DNA of 36,195 nucleotides from a virus: positions 1-36,195 of IMG/VR virus record IMGVR_UViG_3300042402_001603. One strand, given 5' to 3'. Below the pieces are notes generated by a model, which saw only the letters and a list, made by a program, of their open reading frames with translations, ran no database searches and was not told the origin of the DNA. Both the position numbers and the translations under genes were made by a program. Position 1 is the stretch's first letter. The number at the start of each line of letters is the position of its first letter. This document shows, in pieces, positions 22,838 to 31,042 of this stretch.

Positions 22838-23489
22838 GATTATTGGAATTTGCGGTTTTATTGGCTCAGGCAAAGACACAGTTGCAGACTATCTGGTGAA
22901 TTTTCACGAATTTAGAAGAGAGAGCTTTGCATCGACTCTCAAAGATGCAGTGTCATCAGTGTTCGGTTGGGACCGTACCATGCTAGAAGGCCGTACCAAA
23001 GAAGCTAGAGAGTGGCGTGAACAAGTAGATCCATGGTGGGCACAACGACTTGATATGCCCACATTAACTCCTCGTTGGGTACTTCAATATTGGGGCACAG
23101 AAGTATGCCGCAAAGCATTCCATGATGATATTTGGATTGCCAGTTTAGAAAACAAACTACGTCTAAGCAAAGATAATGTAGTGATTAGTGATTGCCGCTT
23201 TCCTAACGAAATTCAAAGTATTCGAAATGCCGGTGGCAAGATTGTTTGGGTGCAAAGAGGAAACCTACCTGACTGGTACCAAGTGGCACTTGATGCAAAT
23301 GCAGGGCACAATTATGCATTTCAAGAATTAAAGATGCGTAAGATTCATGCTAGCGAAACTGCTTGGGTAGGCACAGAGTTTGATGCTATTTTAGATAATA
23401 ACTTTACTATTGACAACTTATACAAACAGGCTGCATTAATAATCGGCAACGAGATCGCCCTGTCGCCAAGTGATTCCTTCTTTGCCTAG
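22836..23489 (+). CDS. gp1: Deoxynucleoside monophosphate kinase (T4 gp1-like)
   Basis: 217 residues from the ATG at 22836, which has GGAG 7 nt upstream. The P-loop is GFIGSGKDT (residues 7-15). RESFASTLKDAVSSVFGWDR, then REWREQVDPWWAQR and LQYWGTEVCRKAFHDDIW follow T4 gp1 and related phage dNMP kinases. VVISDCRFPNEIQSIRNAGG is the second conserved nucleotide-binding region. Known role: ATP-dependent phosphorylation of dNMPs (dGMP, dTMP and hydroxymethyl-dCMP in T4) for phage DNA synthesis. A nucleotide-metabolism gene between neck and sheath genes is out of its functional group, and the strong hairpin over its start suggests separate control. Its last 54 nt overlap a minus-strand gene tail to tail. 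Confidence 0.85.
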   Translation: MIIGICGFIGSGKDTVADYLVNFHEFRRESFASTLKDAVSSVFGWDRTMLEGRTKEAREWREQVDPWWAQRLDMPTLTPRWVLQYWGTEVCRKAFHDDIWIASLENKLRLSKDNVVISDCRFPNEIQSIRNAGGKIVWVQRGNLPDWYQVALDANAGHNYAFQELKMRKIHASETAWVGTEFDAILDNNFTIDNLYKQAALIIGNEIALSPSDSFFA

Positions 23490-23771
23490 TATTTGAGCAC
23501 AGTTAGAACATACAGTTTTTAAATTGCTGTGTCGACAATTATCTAGATTACCATCCATGTGAAATACTCTAAAAACTTCTTTGTGGGCACAACGAAACCC
23601 GCACTTGTCGCATTGATTTTTAATTCGATATCCGGAACGATGCCATCTAGGAATACCAAACCCTAGACCGCGAGACATACAGATTTCGCAAAGGCTTCGA
23701 TAATAAATCTTGTTGTTTTTTTTATAGTTTACCGCACGGGGTCGTTGTCCGCACTTACAAAGGGGTCTCAT
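23436..23771 (-). CDS. Small zinc-ribbon/HNH-like protein
   Basis: 111 residues with four paired Cys sites: C5-x-C7, C28-x2-C31, C54-x2-C57 and C88-x2-C91. The C-terminal half has H71-M-D-G-N75, N83 and L-K-T-V-C-S-N-C, a pattern resembling H-N-H endonucleases bound by two CxxC knuckles. The terminal His usually found after the last CxxC is absent (CSNCAQ), so catalysis may be lost. It is read against its neighbours and overlaps the end of the dNMP kinase. Reality is supported by TGTAAATA exactly 5 nt before its ATG on the minus strand, the same spacing as several certain late genes. A homing-endonuclease-like insert or a small regulator are both possible. Confidence 0.58.
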   Translation of the reverse strand: MRPLCKCGQRPRAVNYKKNNKIYYRSLCEICMSRGLGFGIPRWHRSGYRIKNQCDKCGFRCAHKEVFRVFHMDGNLDNCRHSNLKTVCSNCAQILGKEGITWRQGDLVADY

Positions 23772-23776
23772 AACTT

Positions 23777-23784
23777 TATTTACA
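23777..23784 (-). promoter_or_regulatory. Late promoter, 5 nt before ATG (leaderless class), minus strand
   Basis: Minus-strand TGTAAATA, then AAGTT, then the ATG at 23771 of the zinc-ribbon/HNH-like gene. It stands divergent to the sheath promoter 53 bp away. Confidence 0.5.
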
Positions 23785-23836
23785 CCTTTTCAGCCCCTTT
23801 TCCATCTTGCATATCCTGGGGTTTTTTAATGATGCC

Positions 23837-23844
23837 GCTAAATA
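23837..23844 (+). promoter_or_regulatory. T4-type late promoter octamer for the sheath gene (leadered class)
   Basis: GCTAAATA, 34 nt before the sheath ATG, followed by the Shine-Dalgarno TAGGAG (23865-23870). The predicted leader is about 30 nt, suited to a highly translated gene. Confidence 0.6.
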
Positions 23845-23878
23845 ATAGTACATTGATTTAACCCTAGGAGACAGTCGA

Positions 23879-26800
23879 ATGGCACTAATATCACCAGGCG
23901 TAGAAGTACAAGTAATTGACGAGAGTTTTTATACTCCAGCTGAACCAGGTACGGTTCCGTTAATTGTTGTAGCCACTGCTGAAAACAAAATAAACGGAGC
24001 TGGCACAGGCACAGCTTCAGGTACCACTGCAGCCAATGCAGGTAAGGTATTTAGAGTTACAAGTCAACGAGAACTTGTTGAAACATTTGGTTCACCGTTC
24101 TTTGAAAAGACAGTATCGGCCAGTCCTATACACGGTGGAGAAAGAAACGAATACGGTCTACTAGCTGCCTACAGCTTGTTGGGTGTTTCAAATTCTGCAT
24201 TCATACTACGTGCAGACATTAACCTAAATGAACTAGAAGGTAAAACAGATGCACCGGGAGCGGACCCAGCTGATGGCAAGTGGTGGGTAGACACACAAAC
24301 CACCACTTGGGGTATTAACGAATGGAACGGATTGGCCCTAGCAGACAGTGGTCAAAAATTCACTGCTAAAACTCCATTAGTACTTACAGACGCTGATCTT
24401 GATAATATCAACAGTAATGCTCCTAAAACATCAGTAGGCACAATCGGTGACTATGCTGTGGTGTTTCAAACAGCAGCCGGCGACGGAACATTTTTAGCTG
24501 ATGATGAGCTGGTAAGAATATACTACAAGAGTGCAGGCAATGCCACTGCTGGTATTACAGCTGGTACTTGGGTACTAGTTGGTAGTCCCGAATGGACTGC
24601 TAGTCACCCTACAGCATTCAGTTCAGCAGCGGTAGGTGCAGTATCGGGCACATTTACAATTAATGATACTACTATTTCGACCGGAAGTCTTGCTGCTACC
24701 GTTACTAGTATCAATACATTAATGAATGGCAGCGGTATCACTGCTGTGGCCAGCAACAACAGATTGTATCTATACAGTGACGGTACTTCTACAGCTACAG
24801 GTGGTGATTCTACAGCAATTGGCGGTGGAACTGGTGGTATCATACTTGCCAATACATCTGGTACCCCATTGGCTTCATTGAACATTGCAGCCGGTACATA
24901 CATGTGCCCAGTACTTGCCCAGCAACCACACACTAGCGTGCCGCTATTTAAGAGATCAGATTTTGGATCTACTGTAAACGCTCGTCCTACAGGTTCTGTA
25001 TGGCTTAAAACTACCGAACCAAACAATGGATCTCGTTGGAGAGTAAAACGCTACAATCAAAGCACTGATGCTTGGGTAGCCAATGAAGCACCTTTGTACG
25101 CAACTCCGCACTCCGCTTTGTACTTTTTAGATAAATCCGGTGGCGGTGCAAATCTTCCTAAAGATGCATTATTTGTGCAAACAAATGCAAGAGAAGATGC
25201 AGGATCATATTCTGCAATCGGTGGTGGTATTCCTCCTTTTGATGCCCTAGATGCAACACTGGCTACCACTACTTTTAGAATATTTAAAAGAGCGGCCAGC
25301 GGTACAACTACAATTAAATCTAAAATTATTACTACCGGTACACTGAGTGCAGTAGCAAGAACTTTCACAATCAAACAGTCGATTGTTGGCGACGCCGCAC
25401 TAAGTTCAGCAGCTTCATTTACATTCACAGCAGCAGGCACAGCAGACGATGCATTTACAATTGCAGGATTGATTAATGCTGCTAGTTACACTGATTCAAC
25501 TGGCGCTGCTATTACAAATAATGTAGTTGCCAGTGTTACTACCAGCAACGAATTGGTAATCACACACAAGACAGGCGGTGATTTTAGACTAACTGATGTT
25601 ACACTTACTGCAATCGGTACATTGTTCCCAGTCTACAATCTAGCAACAGGTGCTGGCACCAGCAATTTCTACGCATTGTCGGGTGGGTTGGCCACAGGAG
25701 CACAAGAAGGTTATTTGGCTTCCTTGTGGATGCCATTGGTCAATGATGTGTTTGCTGCTACTCCAGATGCTCCATTAGAAGAGCCAGCAGATGGACAACT
25801 ATGGTACAATCCTGCCTTTGGCGAAGTTGATCTAATGATTCACAGTGGCACAACCTGGGTGGGCTACAAATCAGCATCAAGTCCGTACTTTGCTAATAAC
25901 ACTGATGACGAAGGTCCCATTGTATCCGCAAGTATGCCAACAACACAAACTGACGGCGGTGCTTTGGTCAACGGTGACATTTGGATCAGCACAGCTGATC
26001 TAGAAAACTTCCCTAGTATATACAAATTCAACAATGACGCAGGCAATCAAATTGCACTAAAATGGGTGTTGGTTGACAAGACTGATCAAACTTCAGAAGA
26101 AGGTGTTTTATTTGCAGATGCTCGTGCAGGCACAAGCGGAGGCTCAGCCACTGCTGCACCTACTGGATCAATCAAAGATTTATTAAGTAGTAATTTCTTA
26201 GATCCAGACGCACCGGATCCAGATCTATATCCCAAAGGCATGTTGCTGTGGAATTTACGTAGAAGCGGTGGAAACGTCAAGAAATACAACAATGGCTATA
26301 TTGACACTACAGCAGATAACGAAAGACAATCCGGATCACCGAGTATGGAATTATACTGGCCAGATCGTTGGACTACTGCTAGTCCTAACAATGAAGATGG
26401 TTCAGGCAGCTTTGGTCGTAAAGCACAGAGATCAACTGTGGTTGCTGCATTGAAGAGTGCTATTGACACCAGCGAAGAAGCACGTGACGAAGAACGTAGA
26501 AACTTCAACCTAATTGCTTGCCCTGGATACCCAGAAGCACTTAGCAATCTAATCAACTTGAATCTAGATCGTAAGGTCACAGCTTTTGTAGTTGGTGATA
26601 CACCACTGCGTCTAAAGAGCGATGCAACAAGCCTAACTACCTGGGGTACTAATGCTAATCTAGCACTGGACAACGGAGATAATGGTATTGTTACCTATGA
26701 CGAATATGCAGCGGTTTACTATCCAAATGGATTTACCACTGATCTTACAGGTGCTAATGCTGTAGTTCCGGCCAGCCATATGATGTTGAGAACTATTGCC

Positions 26801-27349
26801 CTAAGCGATCAAGTAAGTTTTCCTTGGTTTGCTCCGGCAGGTACACGTCGTGGCGGTATTACCAATGCTACAGCAGTAGGATACATTGATTCGTTGACAG
26901 GTGAATTCCAAAGCGTTGCTCTAAACAACGGTCAAAGAGACACACTCTATGATCTAAAGGTTAATCCGATTCCGTTCTTTGTTGGCACAGGACTAGTAGC
27001 TTACGGTCAAAAAACTCGTGCAAGAAATGCATCAGCACTGGATCGTATCAACGTGGCACGTTTAGTAGTTTATCTACGCAGTCAGTTGACAAAACTTGCT
27101 CGTCCATATATCTTTGAGCCAAACGATCAAATCACTCGTGACGAGATCAAACAAGCTGTAGAAAGTTTGTTGCTGGAACTAGTAGGTCTAAGAGCTATCT
27201 ATGACTTTGCAGTAGTATGCGACGAAACCAACAACACACCAAGTAGAATTGATCGTAATGAATTATATGTAGATGTTGCCATTGAGCCAACTAAGGCCGT
27301 TGAATTTATTTACATACCATTACGTCTCAAGAACACAGGTGAGATTTAA
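23879..27349 (+). CDS. gp18: Tail sheath protein, gp18-like, greatly enlarged
   Basis: 1156 residues against 659 in T4. The N-terminus ALISPGVEVQVIDESFYTP is the standard sheath opening. The C-terminal ~280 residues carry the sheath domain: CPGYPEALSNLINLNLDRK (from about residue 879), FPWFAPAGTRRGGITNATAVGYID, NPIPFFVGTGLVAYGQKT, ALDRINVARLVVYLRSQL and the final EFIYIPLRLKNTGEI. This domain joins neighbouring subunits and drives contraction. The middle (~100-870) holds several surface-type inserts, including repeated D/N-G-x-(L/V/I)-W modules (SVWLKT, QLWYNP, DIWIST) and Thr/Ala/Ser-rich beta domains. Such inserts probably project from the sheath surface. A strong ribosome-binding site (TAGGAG) and late promoter lie upstream. 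Confidence 0.92.
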   Translation: MALISPGVEVQVIDESFYTPAEPGTVPLIVVATAENKINGAGTGTASGTTAANAGKVFRVTSQRELVETFGSPFFEKTVSASPIHGGERNEYGLLAAYSLLGVSNSAFILRADINLNELEGKTDAPGADPADGKWWVDTQTTTWGINEWNGLALADSGQKFTAKTPLVLTDADLDNINSNAPKTSVGTIGDYAVVFQTAAGDGTFLADDELVRIYYKSAGNATAGITAGTWVLVGSPEWTASHPTAFSSAAVGAVSGTFTINDTTISTGSLAATVTSINTLMNGSGITAVASNNRLYLYSDGTSTATGGDSTAIGGGTGGIILANTSGTPLASLNIAAGTYMCPVLAQQPHTSVPLFKRSDFGSTVNARPTGSVWLKTTEPNNGSRWRVKRYNQSTDAWVANEAPLYATPHSALYFLDKSGGGANLPKDALFVQTNAREDAGSYSAIGGGIPPFDALDATLATTTFRIFKRAASGTTTIKSKIITTGTLSAVARTFTIKQSIVGDAALSSAASFTFTAAGTADDAFTIAGLINAASYTDSTGAAITNNVVASVTTSNELVITHKTGGDFRLTDVTLTAIGTLFPVYNLATGAGTSNFYALSGGLATGAQEGYLASLWMPLVNDVFAATPDAPLEEPADGQLWYNPAFGEVDLMIHSGTTWVGYKSASSPYFANNTDDEGPIVSASMPTTQTDGGALVNGDIWISTADLENFPSIYKFNNDAGNQIALKWVLVDKTDQTSEEGVLFADARAGTSGGSATAAPTGSIKDLLSSNFLDPDAPDPDLYPKGMLLWNLRRSGGNVKKYNNGYIDTTADNERQSGSPSMELYWPDRWTTASPNNEDGSGSFGRKAQRSTVVAALKSAIDTSEEARDEERRNFNLIACPGYPEALSNLINLNLDRKVTAFVVGDTPLRLKSDATSLTTWGTNANLALDNGDNGIVTYDEYAAVYYPNGFTTDLTGANAVVPASHMMLRTIALSDQVSFPWFAPAGTRRGGITNATAVGYIDSLTGEFQSVALNNGQRDTLYDLKVNPIPFFVGTGLVAYGQKTRARNASALDRINVARLVVYLRSQLTKLARPYIFEPNDQITRDEIKQAVESLLLELVGLRAIYDFAVVCDETNNTPSRIDRNELYVDVAIEPTKAVEFIYIPLRLKNTGEI

Positions 27350-27351
27350 TG

Positions 27352-27359
27352 AATAAATA
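27352..27359 (+). promoter_or_regulatory. T4-type late promoter octamer for the tail tube gene (leadered class)
   Basis: AATAAATA directly after the sheath stop, 20 nt before the gp19 ATG, with the Shine-Dalgarno CGGAG (27366-27370). It allows tube synthesis independent of sheath mRNA. Confidence 0.6.
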
Positions 27360-27379
27360 CAATATCGGAGCATAAGACA

Positions 27380-28015
27380 ATGGCAATTACATCATTAACA
27401 AACTACTCGATTAACCCATCTGGTCCTGGTTCAAATACCGGTATGTTGATGCCGAAACTAAAGTATCGCTTTCGTGTTACTTTATTAGGTTTCGGCACAT
27501 CGTCTAGTACAGAACTTACCAAACAGGTCATGGACGTTACTCGACCAAAAGTTTCTTTTGAAGAAATCCCAATCGAAATTTACAATTCCAAGATCAAAAT
27601 TGCAGGCAAGTACACCTGGGAAAATATTACACTGAACCTCAGAGATGATGCCAGCAGCAATATTATCAGACTGGTTGGTCAACAGATTCAGAAACAATTT
27701 GATTTTCATGAGCAGGCCAGTGCTCGCTCTGGTATTGACTATAAGTTTACCACACGTATCGAAGTGTTAGACGGTGGTAACGGTGCTGCTGCTCCTGTTG
27801 TTTTAGAAACCTGGGAATGTTATGGTTGCTTCTTGCAAAACACTGACTATGGTGATTTAAACTACACAACTAACGAACCAGCTACAGTGGCTTTGACTAT
27901 TGTTTATGACAATGCAATGAACACACCAGATGCAGTTGGCGTTATTGGCGTAGGCACAGCTGGCACAGCTAGACCGACAGCTAGTGCTTTATCAGTAGGT
28001 AGTTCAGGTATTTAA
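27380..28015 (+). CDS. gp19: Tail tube protein, gp19-like
   Basis: 211 residues (T4 gp19 is 163). Tube features in order: LKYRFRVTLLGFG (about 26-38), VTRPKVSFEEIPIEIYNSKIKIAGKYTWENITLNLRDD (the loop and hairpin that stack tube rings), QIQKQFDFHEQASARSGIDYKF, and the final beta strands ETWECYGCFLQNTDYGDLNYTTNEPATVALTIVYDN. Hexameric rings of gp19 form the rigid tube through which DNA passes. The C-terminal ~35 residues, rich in Gly, Ala, Thr and Ser (GVIGVGTAGTARPTASALS), are extra and probably flexible. A strong terminator follows the gene. Confidence 0.9.
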   Translation: MAITSLTNYSINPSGPGSNTGMLMPKLKYRFRVTLLGFGTSSSTELTKQVMDVTRPKVSFEEIPIEIYNSKIKIAGKYTWENITLNLRDDASSNIIRLVGQQIQKQFDFHEQASARSGIDYKFTTRIEVLDGGNGAAAPVVLETWECYGCFLQNTDYGDLNYTTNEPATVALTIVYDNAMNTPDAVGVIGVGTAGTARPTASALSVGSSGI

Positions 28016-28030
28016 TTAATACCCGAACAC

Positions 28031-28060
28031 AAAAAAGCCCGAATATATCGGGCTTTTTTT
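28031..28060 (+). terminator. Rho-independent terminator after tail tube gene
   Basis: AAAAAAGCCCGA (28031-28042) pairs with TCGGGCTTTTTT (28048-28059) around a 5-nt ATATA loop and ends in a 7-T run. The symmetric A-run on the left would let it work on both strands. Confidence 0.9.
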
Positions 28061-28063
28061 ATG

Positions 28064-28071
28064 ACTAAATA
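28064..28071 (+). promoter_or_regulatory. Late promoter, 5 nt before ATG (leaderless class)
   Basis: ACTAAATA, then ATTAT, then the ATG at 28077. It follows directly on the terminator, so the gene needs its own promoter. No Shine-Dalgarno. Confidence 0.62.
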
Positions 28072-28076
28072 ATTAT

Positions 28077-29159
28077 ATGGCCAATAAGTTTACAAGATTT
28101 TTAAATAGTGCTCTCAGAGGACCCAAGGGTGTAGTTGGGAATTTTCAGCATGCCACTCGAATATTTGTTGACAATAACTATCGGTTGGCTCCTAGAACCA
28201 AATTTCTTTATTACGCAGTATTCTCAGGCGCTGAACGTGAAGTTAGTTTACTGATTAAATCAACTGATCTGCCCAAATTTAATTTTGATACGTCAAATAA
28301 AAATGTTTATAATCGTACCAAACACGTTTATAAGAAAATAAATTATGAACCTCTTAGTTTAACATTTCACGATGACAATGCTGGTCTAATGCATTCATTG
28401 TATTCGGCCTACTATGCACATTATGCTAGCGACGGAGGAAACAGTCAAGGCAATCATCCTATGAGTCTGTTTAATTATTCCGGAAGTTACGGAATGGGAT
28501 TCGACACTCCAACAAACTTTTTTAGAAAAATATCATTGTACACCTTAAGTAGGCATAGGTTTAACGGATATGAACTATTGGCACCTAGAATTAAATCTTG
28601 GTCTCACGGACAGGTAGACTATGCATCAAATGAACCACTAGATAACACAATGACTGTTGACTATGAAGGTGTAAAATATCTTTCAGGCAGTGTGTCCTAT
28701 GGCCAACCAGATGGTTTTGCAAGCCTATCTTACGATGTTGTGCAAAGTCCAAATGTCTTAGGCGGTTCACTAGGACTGGGTAATGTTCTTGGTCCAGTTG
28801 GAGATGTCTTAGGTGGTATTGAATCTGTATTTGGTGATGTAACTAAAAAGAATATATTAAAAAATCCAGGCGGATTTATAAGCACAGCAATTTCTCAAAT
28901 CAATACCTACAAAAACAACGGAGGACAATTCCCCACAGTAGACGGAGTTATTGGAGAATTGAGAAATCCCGCAAATATTTTAACTGCGGCCAACACTGTT
29001 GGTGGCATTGTAGGGGCTAGTTTTCCTAAAATAGGTGCTGCACTGGGTTCTATTGCAGCTACCACTGCTACTAGAAAAGTTTTACAAACACAGTCAGCTA
29101 ATAACACATTCCCGTTGTCATCCGGCAGCAGAAACGAAAGTCCAACTGAATTTCCATGA
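28077..29159 (+). CDS. Second tail-tube-related protein (gp54/gp19-like)
   Basis: 360 residues. A tube-like domain spans about 38-235: TKFLYYAVFSGA, VSLLIKSTDLPKFNFDTSNKNVYNRTKHVYKKINYEPLSLTFHDDN (same strand-loop-strand layout as in gp19), FRKISLYTLSRHRFNGYELLAPRIKSWSHGQVDYASNEPLDNTMTVDYEGVKY. The C-terminal ~125 residues are Gly/Val-rich and helical. In T4 the tube initiator gp54 is likewise a longer gp19 relative, so a baseplate-tube initiator or terminal ring is the best guess. It lies between gp19 and the head-completion genes rather than with the baseplate genes. It overlaps the next gene by ATGA. Confidence 0.6.
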   Translation: MANKFTRFLNSALRGPKGVVGNFQHATRIFVDNNYRLAPRTKFLYYAVFSGAEREVSLLIKSTDLPKFNFDTSNKNVYNRTKHVYKKINYEPLSLTFHDDNAGLMHSLYSAYYAHYASDGGNSQGNHPMSLFNYSGSYGMGFDTPTNFFRKISLYTLSRHRFNGYELLAPRIKSWSHGQVDYASNEPLDNTMTVDYEGVKYLSGSVSYGQPDGFASLSYDVVQSPNVLGGSLGLGNVLGPVGDVLGGIESVFGDVTKKNILKNPGGFISTAISQINTYKNNGGQFPTVDGVIGELRNPANILTAANTVGGIVGASFPKIGAALGSIAATTATRKVLQTQSANNTFPLSSGSRNESPTEFP

Positions 29160-29527
29160 GCACAATTAATTTACCAGCAGTTACAAAAACAGATAGTGCT
29201 GCAAGTACAAAATTATTTTTTGATACTTACGGCCGCCGACCTTTAGAATTTGGCTCCAATGAAGTTGCTGCTAGCATAGGATTCTTTACAAGTAGAGGAT
29301 TTGAAGAAGAAGCAGCCTTGACCACAGCCATGACCATACTGCGTCAGGCCAAAGTTGATGGCGTCCAAGTTTTTGAAATATTAGACACCTTGAAAGAACT
29401 CAACGGTACACAACTTAGTGCAGTGGTTGCACAGATTCTCAACAAGTATCGTCCCAATACATCTTCATTAGGATTTAGAGCCCTAAATGTTATTAAGATA
29501 AATCAAACTAGAAATATTTTACCATAA
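29156..29527 (+). CDS. Conserved small tail-module protein, unknown function
   Basis: 123 residues, mostly helical: KTDSAASTKLFFDTYGRRPLEFGSNEVAASIGFFTSRGFEEEAA, then TAMTILRQAKVDGVQVFEILDTLKELNGTQLSAVVAQILNKYRPNTSSLGFR. I recall proteins of this plan in the same neighbourhood in marine T4-like phages, without an assigned function. The final NQTRNILP resembles the ends of those proteins. It is coupled to the genes on both sides (ATGA at its start, TAATG at its end), so it is probably made together with the tube-like protein and gp4. Soluble, with no Cys and no membrane segment. Confidence 0.65.
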   Translation: MSTINLPAVTKTDSAASTKLFFDTYGRRPLEFGSNEVAASIGFFTSRGFEEEAALTTAMTILRQAKVDGVQVFEILDTLKELNGTQLSAVVAQILNKYRPNTSSLGFRALNVIKINQTRNILP

Positions 29528-29964
29528 TGGCCAAATTTGCTCAAGGAAGATTCGAAATGAAAAATCCTGGCAAGTATGTTGGGACTAAAACACCATTGGC
29601 AAGATCAAGTTGGGAATTTGTATTCATGCGGATGTTAGACGAGCATCAAGGTGTAGAAAAATGGGCCAGCGAAAGTATACAAATACCCTATAGAGATCCG
29701 CTAACAGGAAAATATACCATATATGTTCCTGATTTTTTTATTACCTATGTTGACAAGAACGGAGCAAAACATGCGGAAGTGGTTGAAGTAAAGCCAGCTA
29801 GTCAAACGCTGTTGGCAAATGTTGGCAAGAGCGTTTATAATCAACAACAGTATGTAAAGAATATGGCCAAATGGGAAGCCGCCACTAAATGGTGTAAGCA
29901 GCAAGGTATTAAATTCCGTGTGGTCAACGAAGAGCATATTTTTCATCAAGGTTCAAAACGCTGA
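29527..29964 (+). CDS. gp4: Head completion protein, gp4-like (TnsA-like nuclease fold)
   Basis: 145 residues, close to T4 gp4 (about 150). The opening GRFEMKNPGKYVG is typical of gp4/gp50 homologues. A possible restriction-like active site is visible: E30 in SSWEFVF, D69 in VPDFFI, and E87-V-K89 in EVVEVKP, as in TnsA-type endonucleases. gp4 acts late in head maturation before tail joining; particles lacking it are blocked at that step. The ORF overlaps the preceding stop as TAATG. Its own TGA stop is the beginning of the next promoter (TGATAAGTA). Confidence 0.8.
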   Translation: MAKFAQGRFEMKNPGKYVGTKTPLARSSWEFVFMRMLDEHQGVEKWASESIQIPYRDPLTGKYTIYVPDFFITYVDKNGAKHAEVVEVKPASQTLLANVGKSVYNQQQYVKNMAKWEAATKWCKQQGIKFRVVNEEHIFHQGSKR

Positions 29965-29970
29965 TAAGTA
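29963..29970 (+). promoter_or_regulatory. Late promoter variant, 5 nt before ATG (leaderless class)
   Basis: GATAAGTA, then TTGCT, then the gp16 ATG at 29976. It overlaps the gp4 stop as TGATAAGTA. It differs from the usual box at the A-to-G position, like the minus-strand copy at 19126-19133. Confidence 0.48.
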
Positions 29971-29975
29971 TTGCT

Positions 29976-30464
29976 ATGACAAAGAAACTTGAAGAATTAT
30001 TTAATTTAGACGACAAACAGATAAATGTTGTGCCTAAGTCTATCAACGAAGAATTAGTAGAAAAAGCCACAGAAGTAAAAAGTCTAGATGACAGTATTGA
30101 AGCTGTGAATCAAATAACCAAGAGTTTACCACAGATAATTGAATTGAATGAGTTAAATGACAGTGATCTAGATAATCTTGCCAACAAAGCTGAAAAGGCC
30201 TATGATGATCTCATGGATCTAGGTATGAATGTTGAAGTTCGTTATAGTGGGCGTATATTTGAAGTAGCAGGCGGAATGCTTAAAAACGCCATTGATGCTA
30301 AATCTGCTAAGATAGATAAAAAGTTAAAAGCAATAGATCTACAACTAAAAAAATACAAGATTGATAAAGATAACAACGAAGATTCAAATGACGTAATTAA
30401 TGGACAGGGTTATGTAATTACAGATCGTAACGAACTCATTAAGAAATTAAGCGGAAAAGCATAA
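29976..30464 (+). CDS. gp16: Terminase small subunit, gp16-like
   Basis: 162 residues (T4 gp16 is 164). The acidic N-terminus is followed by a central long-helix hairpin, roughly residues 66-125: LSDLDN-type start, NKAEKAYDDLMDLGMN, the RYSGRIFEVAGGMLKNAIDAKSAKIDKKLKAIDLQLKKYKI segment and a C-terminal GQGYVITDRNELIKKL. The order of helical oligomerisation core plus a short C-terminal strand and helix (a G-x-x-x-x-T-D-x-x-x-L/I-x-K-x-L type end) matches gp16 of T4-like phages. Known role: forms a ring that recognises phage DNA and stimulates the gp17 ATPase. gp17 is encoded 1.9 kb downstream rather than adjacent. Confidence 0.72.
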   Translation: MTKKLEELFNLDDKQINVVPKSINEELVEKATEVKSLDDSIEAVNQITKSLPQIIELNELNDSDLDNLANKAEKAYDDLMDLGMNVEVRYSGRIFEVAGGMLKNAIDAKSAKIDKKLKAIDLQLKKYKIDKDNNEDSNDVINGQGYVITDRNELIKKLSGKA

Positions 30465-30467
30465 ATA
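30460..30467 (+). promoter_or_regulatory. Late promoter, 5 nt before ATG (leaderless class)
   Basis: CATAAATA, then CTAAC, then the ATG at 30473. It overlaps the gp16 stop (TAA at 30462-30464). 7/8 match to TATAAATA, no Shine-Dalgarno. Confidence 0.62.
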
Positions 30468-30472
30468 CTAAC

Positions 30473-31042
30473 ATGAAACCATTTACAGAATATCTTGCTG
30501 AAAGCAAAAAAATCTATAACTTTAAAGTCAAAGTGGCTGGAGAATTGCCTGAGGCTTTTCAAGAAAACTTGAAGACAGCACTAGATCGCTGCAAATGTAT
30601 CAAGTTAGAAAAAATCAAGACTACACCAATACAGGCATTACCTTTGGACTTCCCTACAATGAAAAATTGTGAAGTAACTGTGTTTGAAGTAATTTGTGAA
30701 TATCCTATTACAGGACCAGAAATAACCAATGATGTCAAGGCACTGGGACTCGACGAATCCAGCTTTCGTGTACGAGGTGGTAGTGAACCAACAGAAGCTG
30801 ATCAAGTTCTGCTAGACAACGAACCATCAGGACAAGCACTGTTAACAGATTCCAACTACAAAGAAAATACAAATGCCAAACATAAAGACTATTTTGGTGA
30901 TGACTTCAACAAAGGCTTTTTAAAAGACCTTGAAAAAACTGCAAAACAACGTAAAAAAGATCAAACTGGGCCAACAGAATATAAGCTGCCCAAAGGCAAG
31001 ACCGACAAGTTAGGCCTTAAAAGCGCAATGGGGAGCAAATAA
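30473..31042 (+). CDS. Capsid-targeted internal/core protein candidate
   Basis: 189 residues. The N-terminus MKPFTEYLAES aligns with the capsid-targeting sequence of T4 internal proteins (MKTYQEFIAEA), including the M-K-x-aromatic-x-E-aromatic-I/L-A-E frame and the (L/I)-x-E cleavage site of the gp21 protease, here predicted after E10. Residues ~15-100 form a compact domain (YNFKVKVAGELPEAFQENL...FEVICEYPIT), and the rest is Lys/Asp-rich and extended (KHKDYFGDDFNKGFLKDLEKTAKQRKKD). Proteins with such a leader are packed into the prohead core, cleaved, and in T4 injected with the DNA. Its position between the terminase subunits and near head genes fits. It overlaps the next ATG as TAATG. Confidence 0.6.
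   Translation: MKPFTEYLAESKKIYNFKVKVAGELPEAFQENLKTALDRCKCIKLEKIKTTPIQALPLDFPTMKNCEVTVFEVICEYPITGPEITNDVKALGLDESSFRVRGGSEPTEADQVLLDNEPSGQALLTDSNYKENTNAKHKDYFGDDFNKGFLKDLEKTAKQRKKDQTGPTEYKLPKGKTDKLGLKSAMGSK

Noticed and set aside
23793-23827. Terminator between the zinc-ribbon gene and sheath
   Set aside because: Only four C-G pairs with a 20-nt loop (CCCC...GGGG then TTTTTT); too weak to call.
24604-26673. Minus-strand open frames inside the sheath gene
   Set aside because: They lie opposite a certain gene, have no promoter box or ribosome-binding site and show only compositional Val/Ala/Ser bias.
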